Program-made: the position numbers and the translations under genes | Shown: positions 13,982 to 23,436 of the stretch, piece after piece | Numbering within the stretch: position 1 is the first letter of the stretch | Layout: each line of letters opens with the position of its first letter | Origin: Calditrichota bacterium | GTDB lineage: Bacteria; Electryoneota; B3-LCP | Direction of reading: 5' to 3' | Length of the DNA stretch: 38,039 nucleotides | Assembly (NCBI GenBank): GCA_020051775.1 | Contig: JAGVQJ010000046.1 | Coordinates: 1-38,039 of the forward strand | The notes under the pieces: model-generated | Databases searched by the model: none | The model's input: the letters and a program-made list of their open reading frames with translations, nothing else | What the model was told of the DNA's origin: nothing

Positions 13982-15152
13982 GAACAATTCTCCGTGTATC
14001 GAACTTATCGCTCTCCTTTGCCACGTCAGCTATGAATGCGAATGTTTTCTGCGCGCATTTCTCCCAAGAATAGCCTTGCGCTGTGGTGTAAGCACGCCAG
14101 GCACAACGTTCACGCAGCACCTTGTCATCAATTAACTTCTGTAAAGTCGTCGCGATCTCTTCAGGCTTTTCCGGGTCAAAGTACTCTCCGGCGGCCCCCA
14201 GTATCTCTGGCATTGGTCCTCGGTTTGAACACGCAATGGGCAAGCCGCTTGCCATGGCCTCAAGTAGGATGTTGGGCATGTTCTCACAACTCGAAGCAAA
14301 AACGAAAAGGTCAGCATTATGGTAAACCTCAGGTAAGGATTTGTAATCAACCGCTCCCAAGTAATTAATGAATTCGGCTTGATGGTCATAGTGCGAAGTA
14401 GCCTGATGCAAACGTTTTAAAGCGGGCGGATAGGCAGCCCCTATTAATTGCAGCGTTACATTCAATCCGCTTTGCCTCAGACGGGCCACCGCCTCAACCA
14501 CATGCCATTGATGCTTGTACATATCCACAATCGAAACATACAAAATGCGGAAAGGTTGCTGGACCGAATAACTGCCAATACCCTTCTGCACACGAGGTGA
14601 AAGTAGGAACCGATTGTCCACGCCATGAGGAATGATAATATTGTTTTTCCCTTGAAGCTGTTTCACCCCCTGCATAACTACATCTCGAGCGTATTCCGTC
14701 AGGAAAACCAAACCATTAGCCTTACGAAAGGTAAATTTCTGAATCTTATGAAGTATAAACAGCTTCAGATGCTTCCAGGACAATCCGAATCTACGGGCTT
14801 CGTTCCGCTCAAATGGCAACATATTTCTCGACATGGTCACAAAAGGTCTAAACGAGCCACTATATGAGCCACCAGGTACAAAGAGCACATCGCACCCATT
14901 CTGGCGTACCAGACGCCCCAGCATAATTCGCTGCCAATAAAGGCGCATAGGCAAAGCGTTGTCCAGCATGGACTCGTGGACCTTTCGCAGCCAGGGACGT
15001 TCTTCCAATTGATTCAAAGTAGTTGAGCAACCCCAGACAATAACCTCCCTAAAACTATATGCCGCCGGTTCCGCTGCACGCAACAATTCTACTAAATGTG
15101 TGACCCCGCCGCCAGCGCGGAGATTCGAGGCGTCAATCCCAACTTTCAGCAA
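13974..15152 (-). CDS. GT4 glycosyltransferase
   Basis: This 392-residue protein has an N-terminal GT4 acceptor domain (KVGIDASNLRAGGGVTHLVE) and a C-terminal donor domain with YVSIVDMYKHQWHVVEAVA, LFVFASSCENMPNILLEAMA (EX7E-like) and SGLPIACSNRGPMPEI. It is predicted to add one sugar to the lipid-linked repeat unit on the cytoplasmic side. It overlaps the methyltransferase upstream by 7 bases and fnlA downstream by 8 bases, so the genes form a tight operon. Donor and acceptor cannot be inferred. Confidence 0.88.
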   Translation of the reverse strand: MLKVGIDASNLRAGGGVTHLVELLRAAEPAAYSFREVIVWGCSTTLNQLEERPWLRKVHESMLDNALPMRLYWQRIMLGRLVRQNGCDVLFVPGGSYSGSFRPFVTMSRNMLPFERNEARRFGLSWKHLKLFILHKIQKFTFRKANGLVFLTEYARDVVMQGVKQLQGKNNIIIPHGVDNRFLLSPRVQKGIGSYSVQQPFRILYVSIVDMYKHQWHVVEAVARLRQSGLNVTLQLIGAAYPPALKRLHQATSHYDHQAEFINYLGAVDYKSLPEVYHNADLFVFASSCENMPNILLEAMASGLPIACSNRGPMPEILGAAGEYFDPEKPEEIATTLQKLIDDKVLRERCAWRAYTTAQGYSWEKCAQKTFAFIADVAKESDKFDTRRIVHV

Positions 15153-16132
15153 GGCTTCCTGCCACGCCCCACCAGATGCCCTGCCTTCAACACCTCGATG
15201 TCCTCAAGCCGTGCTTGTTGAAACCATTCATGAACTGTTGCTGCTGTTTGTGGATTATCGAATTGCGGTGACAGCCAATCGAAGGTGTCGAGAAGCGCCC
15301 ACTCACGAAGTTGCTGTTCAGTCAACGGCAAAATCCCCTTGTAATTTGCCACAGGCACCAGACGCTTCAGCAAAGAACCCGCCACGGGAATACGGCCGAG
15401 AAACATGCTGACAGGTAACAATTTCGGAGTCCAATACTGTAAGCGTTTGAACAAATCTTCTTTTGGCATCTTCTTTGTCAGAGGACGTAGCCAGTATTTC
15501 GGCAAGATTCTATTTTTCCATGACCGTTCATAAAAATCGACACAGAGTCGCCCTCCTTCCGCAAGCATGGGCGGCAAAGCCGCAAAGGCCTTGGCGACAT
15601 CCGGGGTGTGCTGCAATACACCAAGCGAATAGACGAATGGAAAGAAATTTTTGACGAACGGCAGGGCATAGATGTCGCCCTGTACGACATGCAGATTGGG
15701 ATGGTGCTTCAGATTGGCATAACAGGCGTCGACGGCGCTCGAATAATCCAATGCCACGACCTTCGCCCCGGCTTCCAGTGCCACCTCGGCAAAGCGACCC
15801 GCGCCGCAGCCAACATCAAGCACCCATTTCCCATATAGTTCTTCAGGTGACCAGGCCGTGGCCTTCCAGAAGCGATTTGCTGAAATCGGATGGCCTGAGT
15901 AGCTGTCGAGCTGGGTTTTTCGGAACTTATTCCACTGCATGCCAAAGTTGTCGGCGTAATTCGATTCCGGCACGAAGCGGGGAATGGAATCCCGAATCGG
16001 ATAACAGTGCTGACCGCACCCCGTAATAAGCCACCCGGAATAAACCTGGTCTTCGTGATACTCCGGGTGCTCCAGGAGAAGCCTTTGGCCCGTTTCCGGA
16101 CAACGGAGATGCTCAATGAGTTGCAGGCGCAT
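15146..16132 (-). CDS. Class I SAM methyltransferase with N-terminal Trm112-like zinc-ribbon-like domain
   Basis: This 328-residue protein starts with a Trm112-like segment (LRCPETGQRLLL, then ITGCGQHCYPIRDSIPRFVP) with C11, C39 and C43. The methyltransferase domain follows: VLDVGCGAGRFAE (104-116), ALDYSSAVDA, VQGDIYALPF and YSLGVLQHTPD. The C-terminal 80 residues are variable and may bind the glycan. It probably methylates a sugar of the repeat unit; the substrate is unknown. It overlaps the downstream GT4 gene. The fragment at 23742-23996 is a paralogue of its first domain. Confidence 0.85.
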   Translation of the reverse strand: MRLQLIEHLRCPETGQRLLLEHPEYHEDQVYSGWLITGCGQHCYPIRDSIPRFVPESNYADNFGMQWNKFRKTQLDSYSGHPISANRFWKATAWSPEELYGKWVLDVGCGAGRFAEVALEAGAKVVALDYSSAVDACYANLKHHPNLHVVQGDIYALPFVKNFFPFVYSLGVLQHTPDVAKAFAALPPMLAEGGRLCVDFYERSWKNRILPKYWLRPLTKKMPKEDLFKRLQYWTPKLLPVSMFLGRIPVAGSLLKRLVPVANYKGILPLTEQQLREWALLDTFDWLSPQFDNPQTAATVHEWFQQARLEDIEVLKAGHLVGRGRKPC

Positions 16133-16210
16133 TATTTGGTGTCTTCCTTATTCATGTTTTTGATTTGCCCTCCACTACAAGCCCATCTAATTGATGAGAT
16201 AGCACAAGCA

Positions 16211-16560
16211 TCATCGGAATATTTTGAGCTTTTCTTTTCTGAGGGGATGGCTGGCCGATTTCACAAGCTTGGCAGAGACGGCCATACCCGATTCGATGGA
16301 AAAACCCTGATCATTAAAATGCATCAGGAGTTGGTTATGAACGCATTCCAGTTGGTCAATGCCAAGACGGGTATGAAACCGGAAAATAGTTGAATAATCT
16401 TGGGCCGGTTCACTGAAAGGCAACCCGAGAAAGGTTTTAAACGAAAGACGATCATCGATTTGATTTTCCAGTTCAGGATCAGACCTGATGCCAAATCACT
16501 TCTGAAGGAAAACCGCTTTGAGTAACATGATGGGATGATAGGCCTTGTTTCCGTATGTCG
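16211..16560 (-). pseudogene. IS5-family transposase remnant with a nonsense mutation
   Basis: The - strand reads NKAYHPIMLLKAVFLQK, then a TGA where a tryptophan is expected, then FGIRSDPELENQIDDRLSF and FLGLPFSEPAQDYSTIFRF. It continues with QLLMHFNDQGFSIESG to a stop at 16211. This is the N-terminal region of IS5-family transposases. The catalytic DDE core is absent. Loss of the C-terminus plus the internal stop makes it clearly dead. It separates two methyltransferase genes of the cluster. Confidence 0.75.
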
Positions 16561-16714
16561 ATTGCCTCCCGGGGAACCGCTCCGGTACACAATACAGGCA
16601 ACTGCCACGATGGCTACACATAACAACGCGGTCAATGCATAGCGCCCAATCCGCTCCATACCGGCATCCGACAAAATAGCCCTGATTGGAATCCGCCCGT
16701 GCATCGGAATCCCT
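16561..16714. other. Unassigned stretch with a short hydrophobic frame
   Basis: On the - strand a frame from ATG at 16704 reads MHGRIPIRAILSDAGMERIG followed by a single hydrophobic segment (LTALLCVAIVAVACIVY), then merges into the IS5 remnant. It could be the end of a broken membrane protein or chance. No family was recognised. Confidence 0.3.
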
Positions 16715-17563
16715 CTACCTCACGGTCAGAAGTACGTTACGGGATACGCCAGCCGGAATAAAGCGGATCAGCTCATCAGGCTGCGCCGGCAATTCCCTGC
16801 CGGTGTTGGCATCGAAGAGCGAGTAGCCCAGGTCCTCGAAGAGACTCAGCATCCGGTGAAATTGTTCCGGTGCACCGTCGAAGAGGTAGGGCGCCATCTC
16901 CATCAGGATTTTCGGCCTATGGCGCTGTAGTGTTTCCAACGCCCCCGCAAGGACGGCGGGCTCGTTGCCGTCAACATCGATCTTGATGAAATCCACATGC
17001 TCCACTTGCCGGTCTGCCAGAAAGCCGTCGAGCGTTACCGCTCTGGCACCTTCGGTGCTCATGAGCCGTCCCCGATGCTGTTCATGGACCTCTCCCGCCT
17101 CGATGAGGGGCCAGCTCGAATAGATTGCGGGCTCCACCTCGTCAGTGGGTGCCCCCACCAGCATCAGTTGGCGGGCCTCGATGCGTGATTGTAATTCGGG
17201 ATTCAAAGCAGCATTGGCCCGCAGCTTTTCGACAGCAAAGCGGGTCGGCTCAAAGGCCAGCACCTTACCCGTCGATCCCACCAGCAGCGCTAGTGGCAGG
17301 GTGTGCGAACCGATATTCGCACCCACGTCCAGAACACAGTCGCCGGGGGAAACCAAGCGCCGATACAGGGCAAGAGTGGCAGGCTCAAAACCGCCGAGCA
17401 GATAAATCGAGAAGTCGATGCCTTCCCGAAGGTCCAGTTGCCAGTGAACGCCGCCCCGTACTGCCTTGATTTCAGGCGGCAGGCCGAACAGAGCTCGGAC
17501 GCCAGTCAGCAGCCTAAAGGCAAGGCTCGCCAACGCGATTTTTCGTGCTGTCGTGATGATCAT
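16715..17563 (-). CDS. FkbM-family methyltransferase
   Basis: This 282-residue protein has an FkbM-type SAM methyltransferase domain: CVLDVGANIGSHTLPLA (76-92), VLAFEPTRFAVEKLRANAAL and DFIKIDVDGNEP, the latter typical of the family. FkbM enzymes O-methylate hydroxyls of sugars or polyketides. In this setting a glycan substrate is likely. The start ATG at 17563 gives a plausible length, but the ribosome-binding site is weak. It sits between an IS5 scar and a possible membrane-protein remnant, so its operon continuity is doubtful. Confidence 0.85.
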   Translation of the reverse strand: MIITTARKIALASLAFRLLTGVRALFGLPPEIKAVRGGVHWQLDLREGIDFSIYLLGGFEPATLALYRRLVSPGDCVLDVGANIGSHTLPLALLVGSTGKVLAFEPTRFAVEKLRANAALNPELQSRIEARQLMLVGAPTDEVEPAIYSSWPLIEAGEVHEQHRGRLMSTEGARAVTLDGFLADRQVEHVDFIKIDVDGNEPAVLAGALETLQRHRPKILMEMAPYLFDGAPEQFHRMLSLFEDLGYSLFDANTGRELPAQPDELIRFIPAGVSRNVLLTVR

Positions 17564-17574
17564 GGTAATAGCTT

Positions 17575-17726
17575 TTAAGCGGTCCTCTTGAATTTTGAAC
17601 CCTTGTTAGGGCTGTCGCGCGTCAGTAGCCCGATTAAACCTGGGCCTGACATGAGCAAGGCAACTGCAGTAGTCGTGAGCTGCAGCGAGACCGAGCCAAA
17701 TTACCATTCGGGATCGCTTTCCTTGG
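17575..17726 (-). other. Spacer with a possible membrane-protein C-terminal scrap
   Basis: A - strand frame of about 42 residues (GSVSLQLTTTAVALLMSGPG, then LIGLLTR and a basic tail) ends with TAA at 17575-17577. It resembles the last transmembrane helix of a polytopic protein but has an in-frame stop just upstream, so at best it is a remnant. Confidence 0.3.
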
Positions 17727-18494
17727 CTACTCAAGGCGCAACTCCAGTCCGATGAACGCAAACATGGCCCACCGCTTTTGGTTCAATCGTTGCTCCAGTC
17801 TTCTAATAAGGCTATAGGCCCAACCGGGCATTAACGAGCAGAGAGAAACCCCTCCGGACGCAAGGTAGGAAAAAGGCATCATGAGCTCGACGTTCACAAC
17901 TTGCCAATCTGGATAAAGCTCTTCAAAAGCTTTGCGATCACGTTCGAAGACAATCCATGGCAAGGCCCCGTTAGCCCCTGACAATGGCCCCGACAGAGGA
18001 ATATCCCAACCAGCACAGGGAAGAAATGGCTCCGGGTGGTGCCGGGTAAATATCCACTCAGACCAGCGTGTCCTCCAAGGCTCAATCATTAGCAGCTTAC
18101 CACCAGGACGAACACAACGCGTCGCCTCGGCCAGAAAGCTCTTCACGTCCGGAATGTGATGGAAAACATCGGTCATGACAATGGCGGCGAGAGCGTCATC
18201 CGAGAAAGGTAACCGGCAAGCATCAGCCACAAGTTGGATATTCGGGGTTGGAAATATCTCGCTTGTAATAACATCTGGCCTGAAGTCTGAGAAAAACCCA
18301 GCTCCTGATCCAAGCTCAAGCACCTCACCTTTCTGGGGCAGGGCGGTGGCCAAGCGGCTATACCACTCGGAATATATGGCGCGAAGGAAAGCCTTCTCTT
18401 GAATGATGTTGCGACGCAGCGCTGTCGTCTGCGGGTCGTCCACAGACAAACCTCGGGTCAGCGGATGTTCCAAGAGGCGTCTAAGAATTGACAT
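17727..18494 (-). CDS. Class I SAM methyltransferase (type 11)
   Basis: This 255-residue protein shows EVLELGSGAGFFSDF (about 57-71), a VADACRLPFSDDALAAIVMT segment, DVFHHIPDVKSFLAEATRCV and PGGKLLMIEPW, the four motifs of methyltransferase type 11. The start was moved to the ATG at 18494 because the longer frame to 18575 overlaps the upstream gene and adds residues without family likeness. It lies 14 bases after the methyltransferase-GT2 fusion gene, so the two are probably cotranscribed. The substrate is unknown. Confidence 0.82.
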   Translation of the reverse strand: MSILRRLLEHPLTRGLSVDDPQTTALRRNIIQEKAFLRAIYSEWYSRLATALPQKGEVLELGSGAGFFSDFRPDVITSEIFPTPNIQLVADACRLPFSDDALAAIVMTDVFHHIPDVKSFLAEATRCVRPGGKLLMIEPWRTRWSEWIFTRHHPEPFLPCAGWDIPLSGPLSGANGALPWIVFERDRKAFEELYPDWQVVNVELMMPFSYLASGGVSLCSLMPGWAYSLIRRLEQRLNQKRWAMFAFIGLELRLE

Positions 18495-18508
18495 GACAAT
18501 TCTCTTGA

Positions 18509-19975
18509 TTACACAAACTTGATGCGGCGGGCTGCAAAAACCACCATTCTTAGCAACAACACACCGTGGCGCCATCTTTGGATATTGGTTTCGCCATAAC
18601 GCCTAGTGCGGTAGCGAATTGGTACTTCCATAATCTTGAGATTGAGCTTGGCCGCGCCAAACAAGAGATCAAAATCACCAAAGGGATCAAAGTCGCCAAA
18701 ATAGGTGCGGTTGTCGGCAAGCTTTTGATAGTCATCTGCCCATAGAACCTTGGTACCACAGAGGGTATCGCGAATGGGTTGCCCCAATAACCAGCTGAAT
18801 GCCCAAGAAAAAAACTTGTTGCCAACCAGATTGGCGAATCGCATCGCACCGTCCTGTATGGGATAGACAAGTCGCACGCCGTTTACGAACTCGGCCTCTC
18901 CGGAGGCAATTACATTGTAGAAACGCGTGAGATCCTCGGGAGGAACAGTAATGTCCGCATCAAGTATCATCAAAATATCGCCCGATGCTGCGGCAAACCC
19001 TGCACGCACTGCATCTCCCTTACCTTTACCCGGCTGCTTAAGCAACTTGCGGCGGCGGCGTGGATTTTTTGCAATCTCTCGTTCGATGGCGCTATAGGTA
19101 TCGTCCGATGAATGCCCTTCAACGAAGACGATTTCCGTTCCGCCACCCATTTCTGGAATTCTGGCCATCAACTCGGCGATGTGTCCCTCTTCGTTACGGG
19201 CGGCTACGATCACAGAGACTGTGGGCAACTCTTTTCGAGGCTGCGGGTTCGGGCGCGCAAGCAGAAAATTGGTGAGCGACAAGAACCGAAATGGACTGAT
19301 CTTGGGCAGATAGCGATTGGCAATATCCGAGATGAGCGGAATACGCAGTGGAACCACCACTTCCTCCCAACTGCGCAACGTCTGGAATCCGGAGAGCTCC
19401 AGAAGATTGATCATGTCTCTTCGCGTGAGCCAATTCTGGGGCAAGTTCGGTGTTGTGATACCCAACTTCTGCGCAAGTCGAAGCGCCCATCCCCACAGGT
19501 GACTGTAGTAGTTGAAGATCAGTCGGGTCTGTGGCTTACAACAGCCCCTTAGCCTGTCGAATACCGCTTGTACGTCCCATAGATCATTGACAACATCCGA
19601 AATTACGATGTAATCAAAAGTTCGGCCCCCAAGATCTAGTTCGTGAGCATCGGCAATTACAAACTCCATATTGGGGTGCAGCCGCCGAGCAAGGGAGACC
19701 ATGCTTTCCGAGAAATCGACCCCGACGCCCAGTGAGGGCTTTAATGCAGCCAGCAGGTCTCCTCTTCCACACCCGATCTCAAGAACTGAGGCTCCCTCGG
19801 GTATAGCCAAACGATATACCTGCTTTAGTCGTGTGCGGTAGTAACCACCCCACGAGCGATCCTGAATTTCAGAATTAAGATTCCAGAAAGTTCGCCGAGT
19901 CGCTTGGTACTCAGACTTCTCCTGTTGAAAGGTTTCCGTCACTGGGATATCCCTAAGATTCGTATTTGTAGGCAT
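18509..19975 (-). CDS. Fusion of SAM methyltransferase and GT2 glycosyltransferase
   Basis: This 488-residue protein carries two catalytic domains. The N-terminal methyltransferase has SVLEIGCGRGDLLAAL (64-79), GVDFSE (86-91) and YIVISDVVND. The C-terminal DPM1-like GT2 domain begins at about 253 (VSVIVAARNEEGHIAELM) and has KGKGDAVRAGF (317-327) and the metal-binding LDAD (338-341). GT2 enzymes of this type often use polyprenyl-phosphate acceptors. The fusion suggests that sugar transfer and methylation of the same acceptor are coupled. There is no frameshift at the domain border; the linker (about 225-250) is proline-rich. No C-terminal membrane domain is present. Confidence 0.86.
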   Translation of the reverse strand: MPTNTNLRDIPVTETFQQEKSEYQATRRTFWNLNSEIQDRSWGGYYRTRLKQVYRLAIPEGASVLEIGCGRGDLLAALKPSLGVGVDFSESMVSLARRLHPNMEFVIADAHELDLGGRTFDYIVISDVVNDLWDVQAVFDRLRGCCKPQTRLIFNYYSHLWGWALRLAQKLGITTPNLPQNWLTRRDMINLLELSGFQTLRSWEEVVVPLRIPLISDIANRYLPKISPFRFLSLTNFLLARPNPQPRKELPTVSVIVAARNEEGHIAELMARIPEMGGGTEIVFVEGHSSDDTYSAIEREIAKNPRRRRKLLKQPGKGKGDAVRAGFAAASGDILMILDADITVPPEDLTRFYNVIASGEAEFVNGVRLVYPIQDGAMRFANLVGNKFFSWAFSWLLGQPIRDTLCGTKVLWADDYQKLADNRTYFGDFDPFGDFDLLFGAAKLNLKIMEVPIRYRTRRYGETNIQRWRHGVLLLRMVVFAARRIKFV

Positions 19976-19999
19976 TTCTGTATTTCAATTCCGCATCGA

Positions 20000-21040
20000 A
20001 AATGTCCGGAGAAGGATCCTCTACCGGTTGAATCATCCTAAGGAGGCTGCTCTTTATAAAGAGATCCGCGTCAAGGTGAAATGCCCCTCCAGCAGGTTCC
20101 CCGTCCATGCCAAAGTTCCGAGGCCCAAGGTGGAGATCCTTACCCTCTGTCTTCAGGAAGGCAACCCGGGAAAGCCGAGCATCTTTAACCAAATCTTCGG
20201 CGTTCAGGAGGAACTGCAACGGACGGGGCTCGATCTGGTGGTTAAACGGGGCGTCTTTACAGAGATCATTCTCCGCGATAGCGCCAAGAGCGCCTCCTGC
20301 TTCTTCCGGTGTCCCAAGCTGCCTCATGATCTGGGTGCCAGAATCGGCGTGCGGCGAAACCCCAAAAACCCGGACCGCACCGAGAAGATCTTCGGCCTTA
20401 ACGCCATCATTGATACCTCTATCGAACTGTCTCTCGGGATAGAACTGCCCGTGGCCTGCCTCGTCATAGCCGACTGTCACCTCTCACCCGAGGCCATGAA
20501 ACAACCAGAGGTTACGATCAAAAAGGCTGGCCTTACGCCCCCTGCGGCATCCTCACCCGTCCCAACGGGTTCGATCAAACATGTCAAAGAACCTCTTTCT
20601 CCTGCCGGCGTCAGTGCCTGCATTCAAGAGATCCGCAAATTCTCCGGTATGCTGAGGACCGCAACTCTGGATCAACTACCAAGGATTTACCCTTCATATG
20701 TCGGTGAAGGAGTTCCCCAGGCTGATCACTGAAATCCTTCGTGGAACGAACCGGCATAAAAAATTCAAAGCCCTCCGTTCCGCTTCCGAAAGGACCAACT
20801 CCGCCACCAAGGAGGACCTCTCCATCCTGGACAAATCCAAGATCCGGGGACTGAAGAATGCCGCCGTCCTCACCCACATGGCCGTCATGGCCCTACTCCT
20901 CAAGCGCATAATCTGTTTCATCGTCAAAGTCACCTTGGCCATGAGAAAAATCCTCAGTAACACCCCCCTAAAAACCCTATCTCTCAGGGCCGGAAATCCC
21001 AAGGTTTATCGCCAACCTTATCCAAAGGGAGTAAGATAGT
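20000..21040 (+). pseudogene. Decayed DDE transposase (third type), frameshifted
   Basis: Pieces of one transposase are spread over several + strand frames. They include a frame with NPDRTEKIFGLNAIIDTSIE and LGIELPVACLVIAD (about 20360-20490), then GWPYAPCGILTRPNGFDQTC and SCRRQC in another frame (about 20525-20620), and MSVKEFPRLITEILRG, ALRSASERTNSATKED, LKNAAVLTHMAVMALLLKR and a basic tail to TAA at about 21039. The cysteine/arginine-rich block before a C-terminal 'LRSASERTNS' motif is typical of a group of IS transposases. At least two frameshifts disrupt it. Open frames on the - strand across this region are shadows. Confidence 0.65.
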
Positions 21041-21099
21041 GCCGCAGGACCTCACCTCCCATATAACCTCCCGGAATACCTTTGCCTTTTTTCCAAACT

Positions 21100-21387
21100 C
21101 CGTCGACCAAATGATTAATGGATCCTGTTTCTGGTCTCCATCAACTCCCCTCAATGCTTCATCATCGTGAAAATCGGCCCCGGTGTCCCCTCTCGTTATA
21201 CCTGACGTCAGCAGCAGGCTCCCGGGAAAGTCATAAGGGGGCACTCTTAAATTGCCTCCGTAATAAAAAGGATTCCGTGCAATCCATTTATTGCGTACAG
21301 GAGCTAATTGATCTGCAAGCTTCCGGATAGAAGATTTACGTGAGGTATAAGACATGTGAGTTGTGTATAGTATACAGAGGGAATCGT
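21100..21387 (-). other. Spacer with a possible methyltransferase N-terminal scrap
   Basis: A - strand frame from about 21355 contains SIRKLADQLAPVRNKWIARN followed by PFYYGGNLR, similar to the segment preceding the SAM-binding motif in methyltransferases of glycan clusters. The downstream part is unrelated and merges with the decayed transposase. It is a low-confidence remnant. Confidence 0.3.
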
Positions 21388-23436
21388 TCAAAGGTTAGGA
21401 CATTCAAGACGAACGTTCGTATATGCTGAAAGATAAGAAGCAATCGTTTTGTTCACAATAGACACACGGACGAGCGGTCGCTTCTGTGCATCTTGAAGGC
21501 TAAAGGCATGAAGGGGCACATCTTGGGTAATATTATCGTTATATACGAAACCAAGTGAAACCTTTATGTTAGGCCATCTAAGTTCACCTATCTGTAGGAC
21601 ATCAATGGAAATTATTGGTTCTTTATGCATATGTGAAGTTAGATTAAGAATAAACTCAAGGTTCTCACGGTATAATGGACTTCCCATGACATTAGGGTTT
21701 AAGCTTCCAATGATTTTACAGTTTTTTATACCGGGTGGCACCCAAAAATCCCACTCTTCAATGCCTTCTTTATTAGAGTTTACAGAAAGCATAACACGTA
21801 CTGGTTTACTTAATGGTCTCGATTCAGAGACCCATTTCCATGGGAATAGAGCTGGAACACTACACTTGATAACCTGCCATTCTATCATTTCTTTTTCACT
21901 GGCTGCAATACCCTGACCTTCAAACACTATCTTAATTTTTGGATAACCGTACCATGTAAAATATCCATTGGCACCCCATGGATTATCCAAGTTAATGGGG
22001 TAGGATGAAATACTGAAATTGGTTTTACCCGTTGAGTGGTATTTTTTTATAATTTCATGATATGTGATCTGCCTAATTTCTGTCATCCAAACAGCTTGTT
22101 TATATATGTTAATTAACTTTTCTATATTTGGAATTGTCATTATAATCATGAGAAATCCCAAGAAACAAAATATCATTAGACGCCAGTGAATCTGCTGTAA
22201 CGATTCAAAATACCTATTGAAATTGCCCGGTATAATATTTAATCTTAAATATAATGACAATTCATATCGTAATGCACGATTTCTGAGTTGACACACAACC
22301 ATCACTAAATGCACCAATCCCGCACTCAACAAAAAAGAAGGATAAAAAATTGCATATGGTGGGAAATAATATGAAATAAGCAAATGAGATAAACTGACAA
22401 GAAAGCTGGCTAGAAAGGAAAAAGTCAAAAGAATTAAACAAAAAAAATCTAATAATGGCTGTGAAGGGGATTGATTAATCTTGCGTAAGTGATAAATCAT
22501 GCAACCACATGAATAACTTACTGAAATTAATATAATTAATAATAAGATTAAAAATATTGGACTGAAATTAGGCAAAGCCGGAAAAATAGATTTAATAGTA
22601 TAATTAATCCCATTATAGAATCTCATTAAGACTTCTAAGACTTCACGGAAATTAACTATATTTGGCATTCCAGTGCTTACTAATTTATTCCGTAGTTGCT
22701 GCCCAGGGGATAAGAAATAAATAAGATTGGCAATAACACTAAGTGTAAACCACGCTGAGATTTGCTTGAGAGAGGTCGAGAATGACTGTTCCGATTGTAT
22801 CGTTTTACATAATGAAACTGCGGATAAAACGATCGGAATTGAAAGCAGAATTTGTTCTCCAGAAAGTGAAGCTAATAGATAAACAATGCTCAGCGATACC
22901 CATAATGCTTTTCTTTCCCTAAAATCTACTTTAGAGGCAAGTGATATACAAAGAGAAAAAAGGTAAACGGGAAAAGCATGATACAGCGTTACAGGCATAG
23001 CAATGGGCGTTCCCATTATAATGGGATTTACAGCCCAGATCATCCACAATATTAATGGAATATACCAATTGAATCTTTTAAAAACCAATGATTGACTCGT
23101 TGCAGCAAGATTAAGTGGTGACGCCACCACCGCGAACAAACTCAACGACAAGATTAGCCACCAAGGGAACGTATCAGGTCCTGTAGATAAAAGATTGGGT
23201 AAACGAAATATAATAGCCAGCAATGCCCCACCGGCTCTACCACTCCAACCCAGATACCATTGACGGAATAATTCAGCTGATGATAATACGGGATTATAAA
23301 CAGTGGCCATATCATCACCCCATCCCATCATTTTACCATCATATAATTCATATCCGATAGCCATACATGTAAGTAGCGTAAGAATATTTAGTATTACTAT
23401 TTTATTTCGGCCAGCAAGTAATTTCATTTTATTCAT
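21388..23436 (-). CDS. Large polytopic membrane protein (682 aa), AT-rich
   Basis: This 682-residue protein has about ten predicted transmembrane segments in residues 1-430 and a soluble C-terminal part (about 450-682). Near the N-terminus it has GWGDDMATVYNPVLSSAELF followed by QWYLGWSGRAGG, an acidic-pair region before the second helix with a W.GR motif. This resembles GT-C-type or DUF6056-like membrane proteins, so a role in transferring sugars from polyprenyl-phosphate donors or in glycan modification is plausible but not shown. Base composition is visibly AT-rich compared with its neighbours. It lies between a decayed transposase and a truncated gene, which suggests recent acquisition. 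Confidence 0.75.
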   Translation of the reverse strand: MNKMKLLAGRNKIVILNILTLLTCMAIGYELYDGKMMGWGDDMATVYNPVLSSAELFRQWYLGWSGRAGGALLAIIFRLPNLLSTGPDTFPWWLILSLSLFAVVASPLNLAATSQSLVFKRFNWYIPLILWMIWAVNPIIMGTPIAMPVTLYHAFPVYLFSLCISLASKVDFRERKALWVSLSIVYLLASLSGEQILLSIPIVLSAVSLCKTIQSEQSFSTSLKQISAWFTLSVIANLIYFLSPGQQLRNKLVSTGMPNIVNFREVLEVLMRFYNGINYTIKSIFPALPNFSPIFLILLLIILISVSYSCGCMIYHLRKINQSPSQPLLDFFCLILLTFSFLASFLVSLSHLLISYYFPPYAIFYPSFLLSAGLVHLVMVVCQLRNRALRYELSLYLRLNIIPGNFNRYFESLQQIHWRLMIFCFLGFLMIIMTIPNIEKLINIYKQAVWMTEIRQITYHEIIKKYHSTGKTNFSISSYPINLDNPWGANGYFTWYGYPKIKIVFEGQGIAASEKEMIEWQVIKCSVPALFPWKWVSESRPLSKPVRVMLSVNSNKEGIEEWDFWVPPGIKNCKIIGSLNPNVMGSPLYRENLEFILNLTSHMHKEPIISIDVLQIGELRWPNIKVSLGFVYNDNITQDVPLHAFSLQDAQKRPLVRVSIVNKTIASYLSAYTNVRLECPNL

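Noticed and set aside
19953..20480. Long - strand open frame across the transposase remnant
   Set aside because: The + strand carries recognisable transposase pieces here; the - strand protein has no family likeness and no ribosome-binding site, so it is a shadow.
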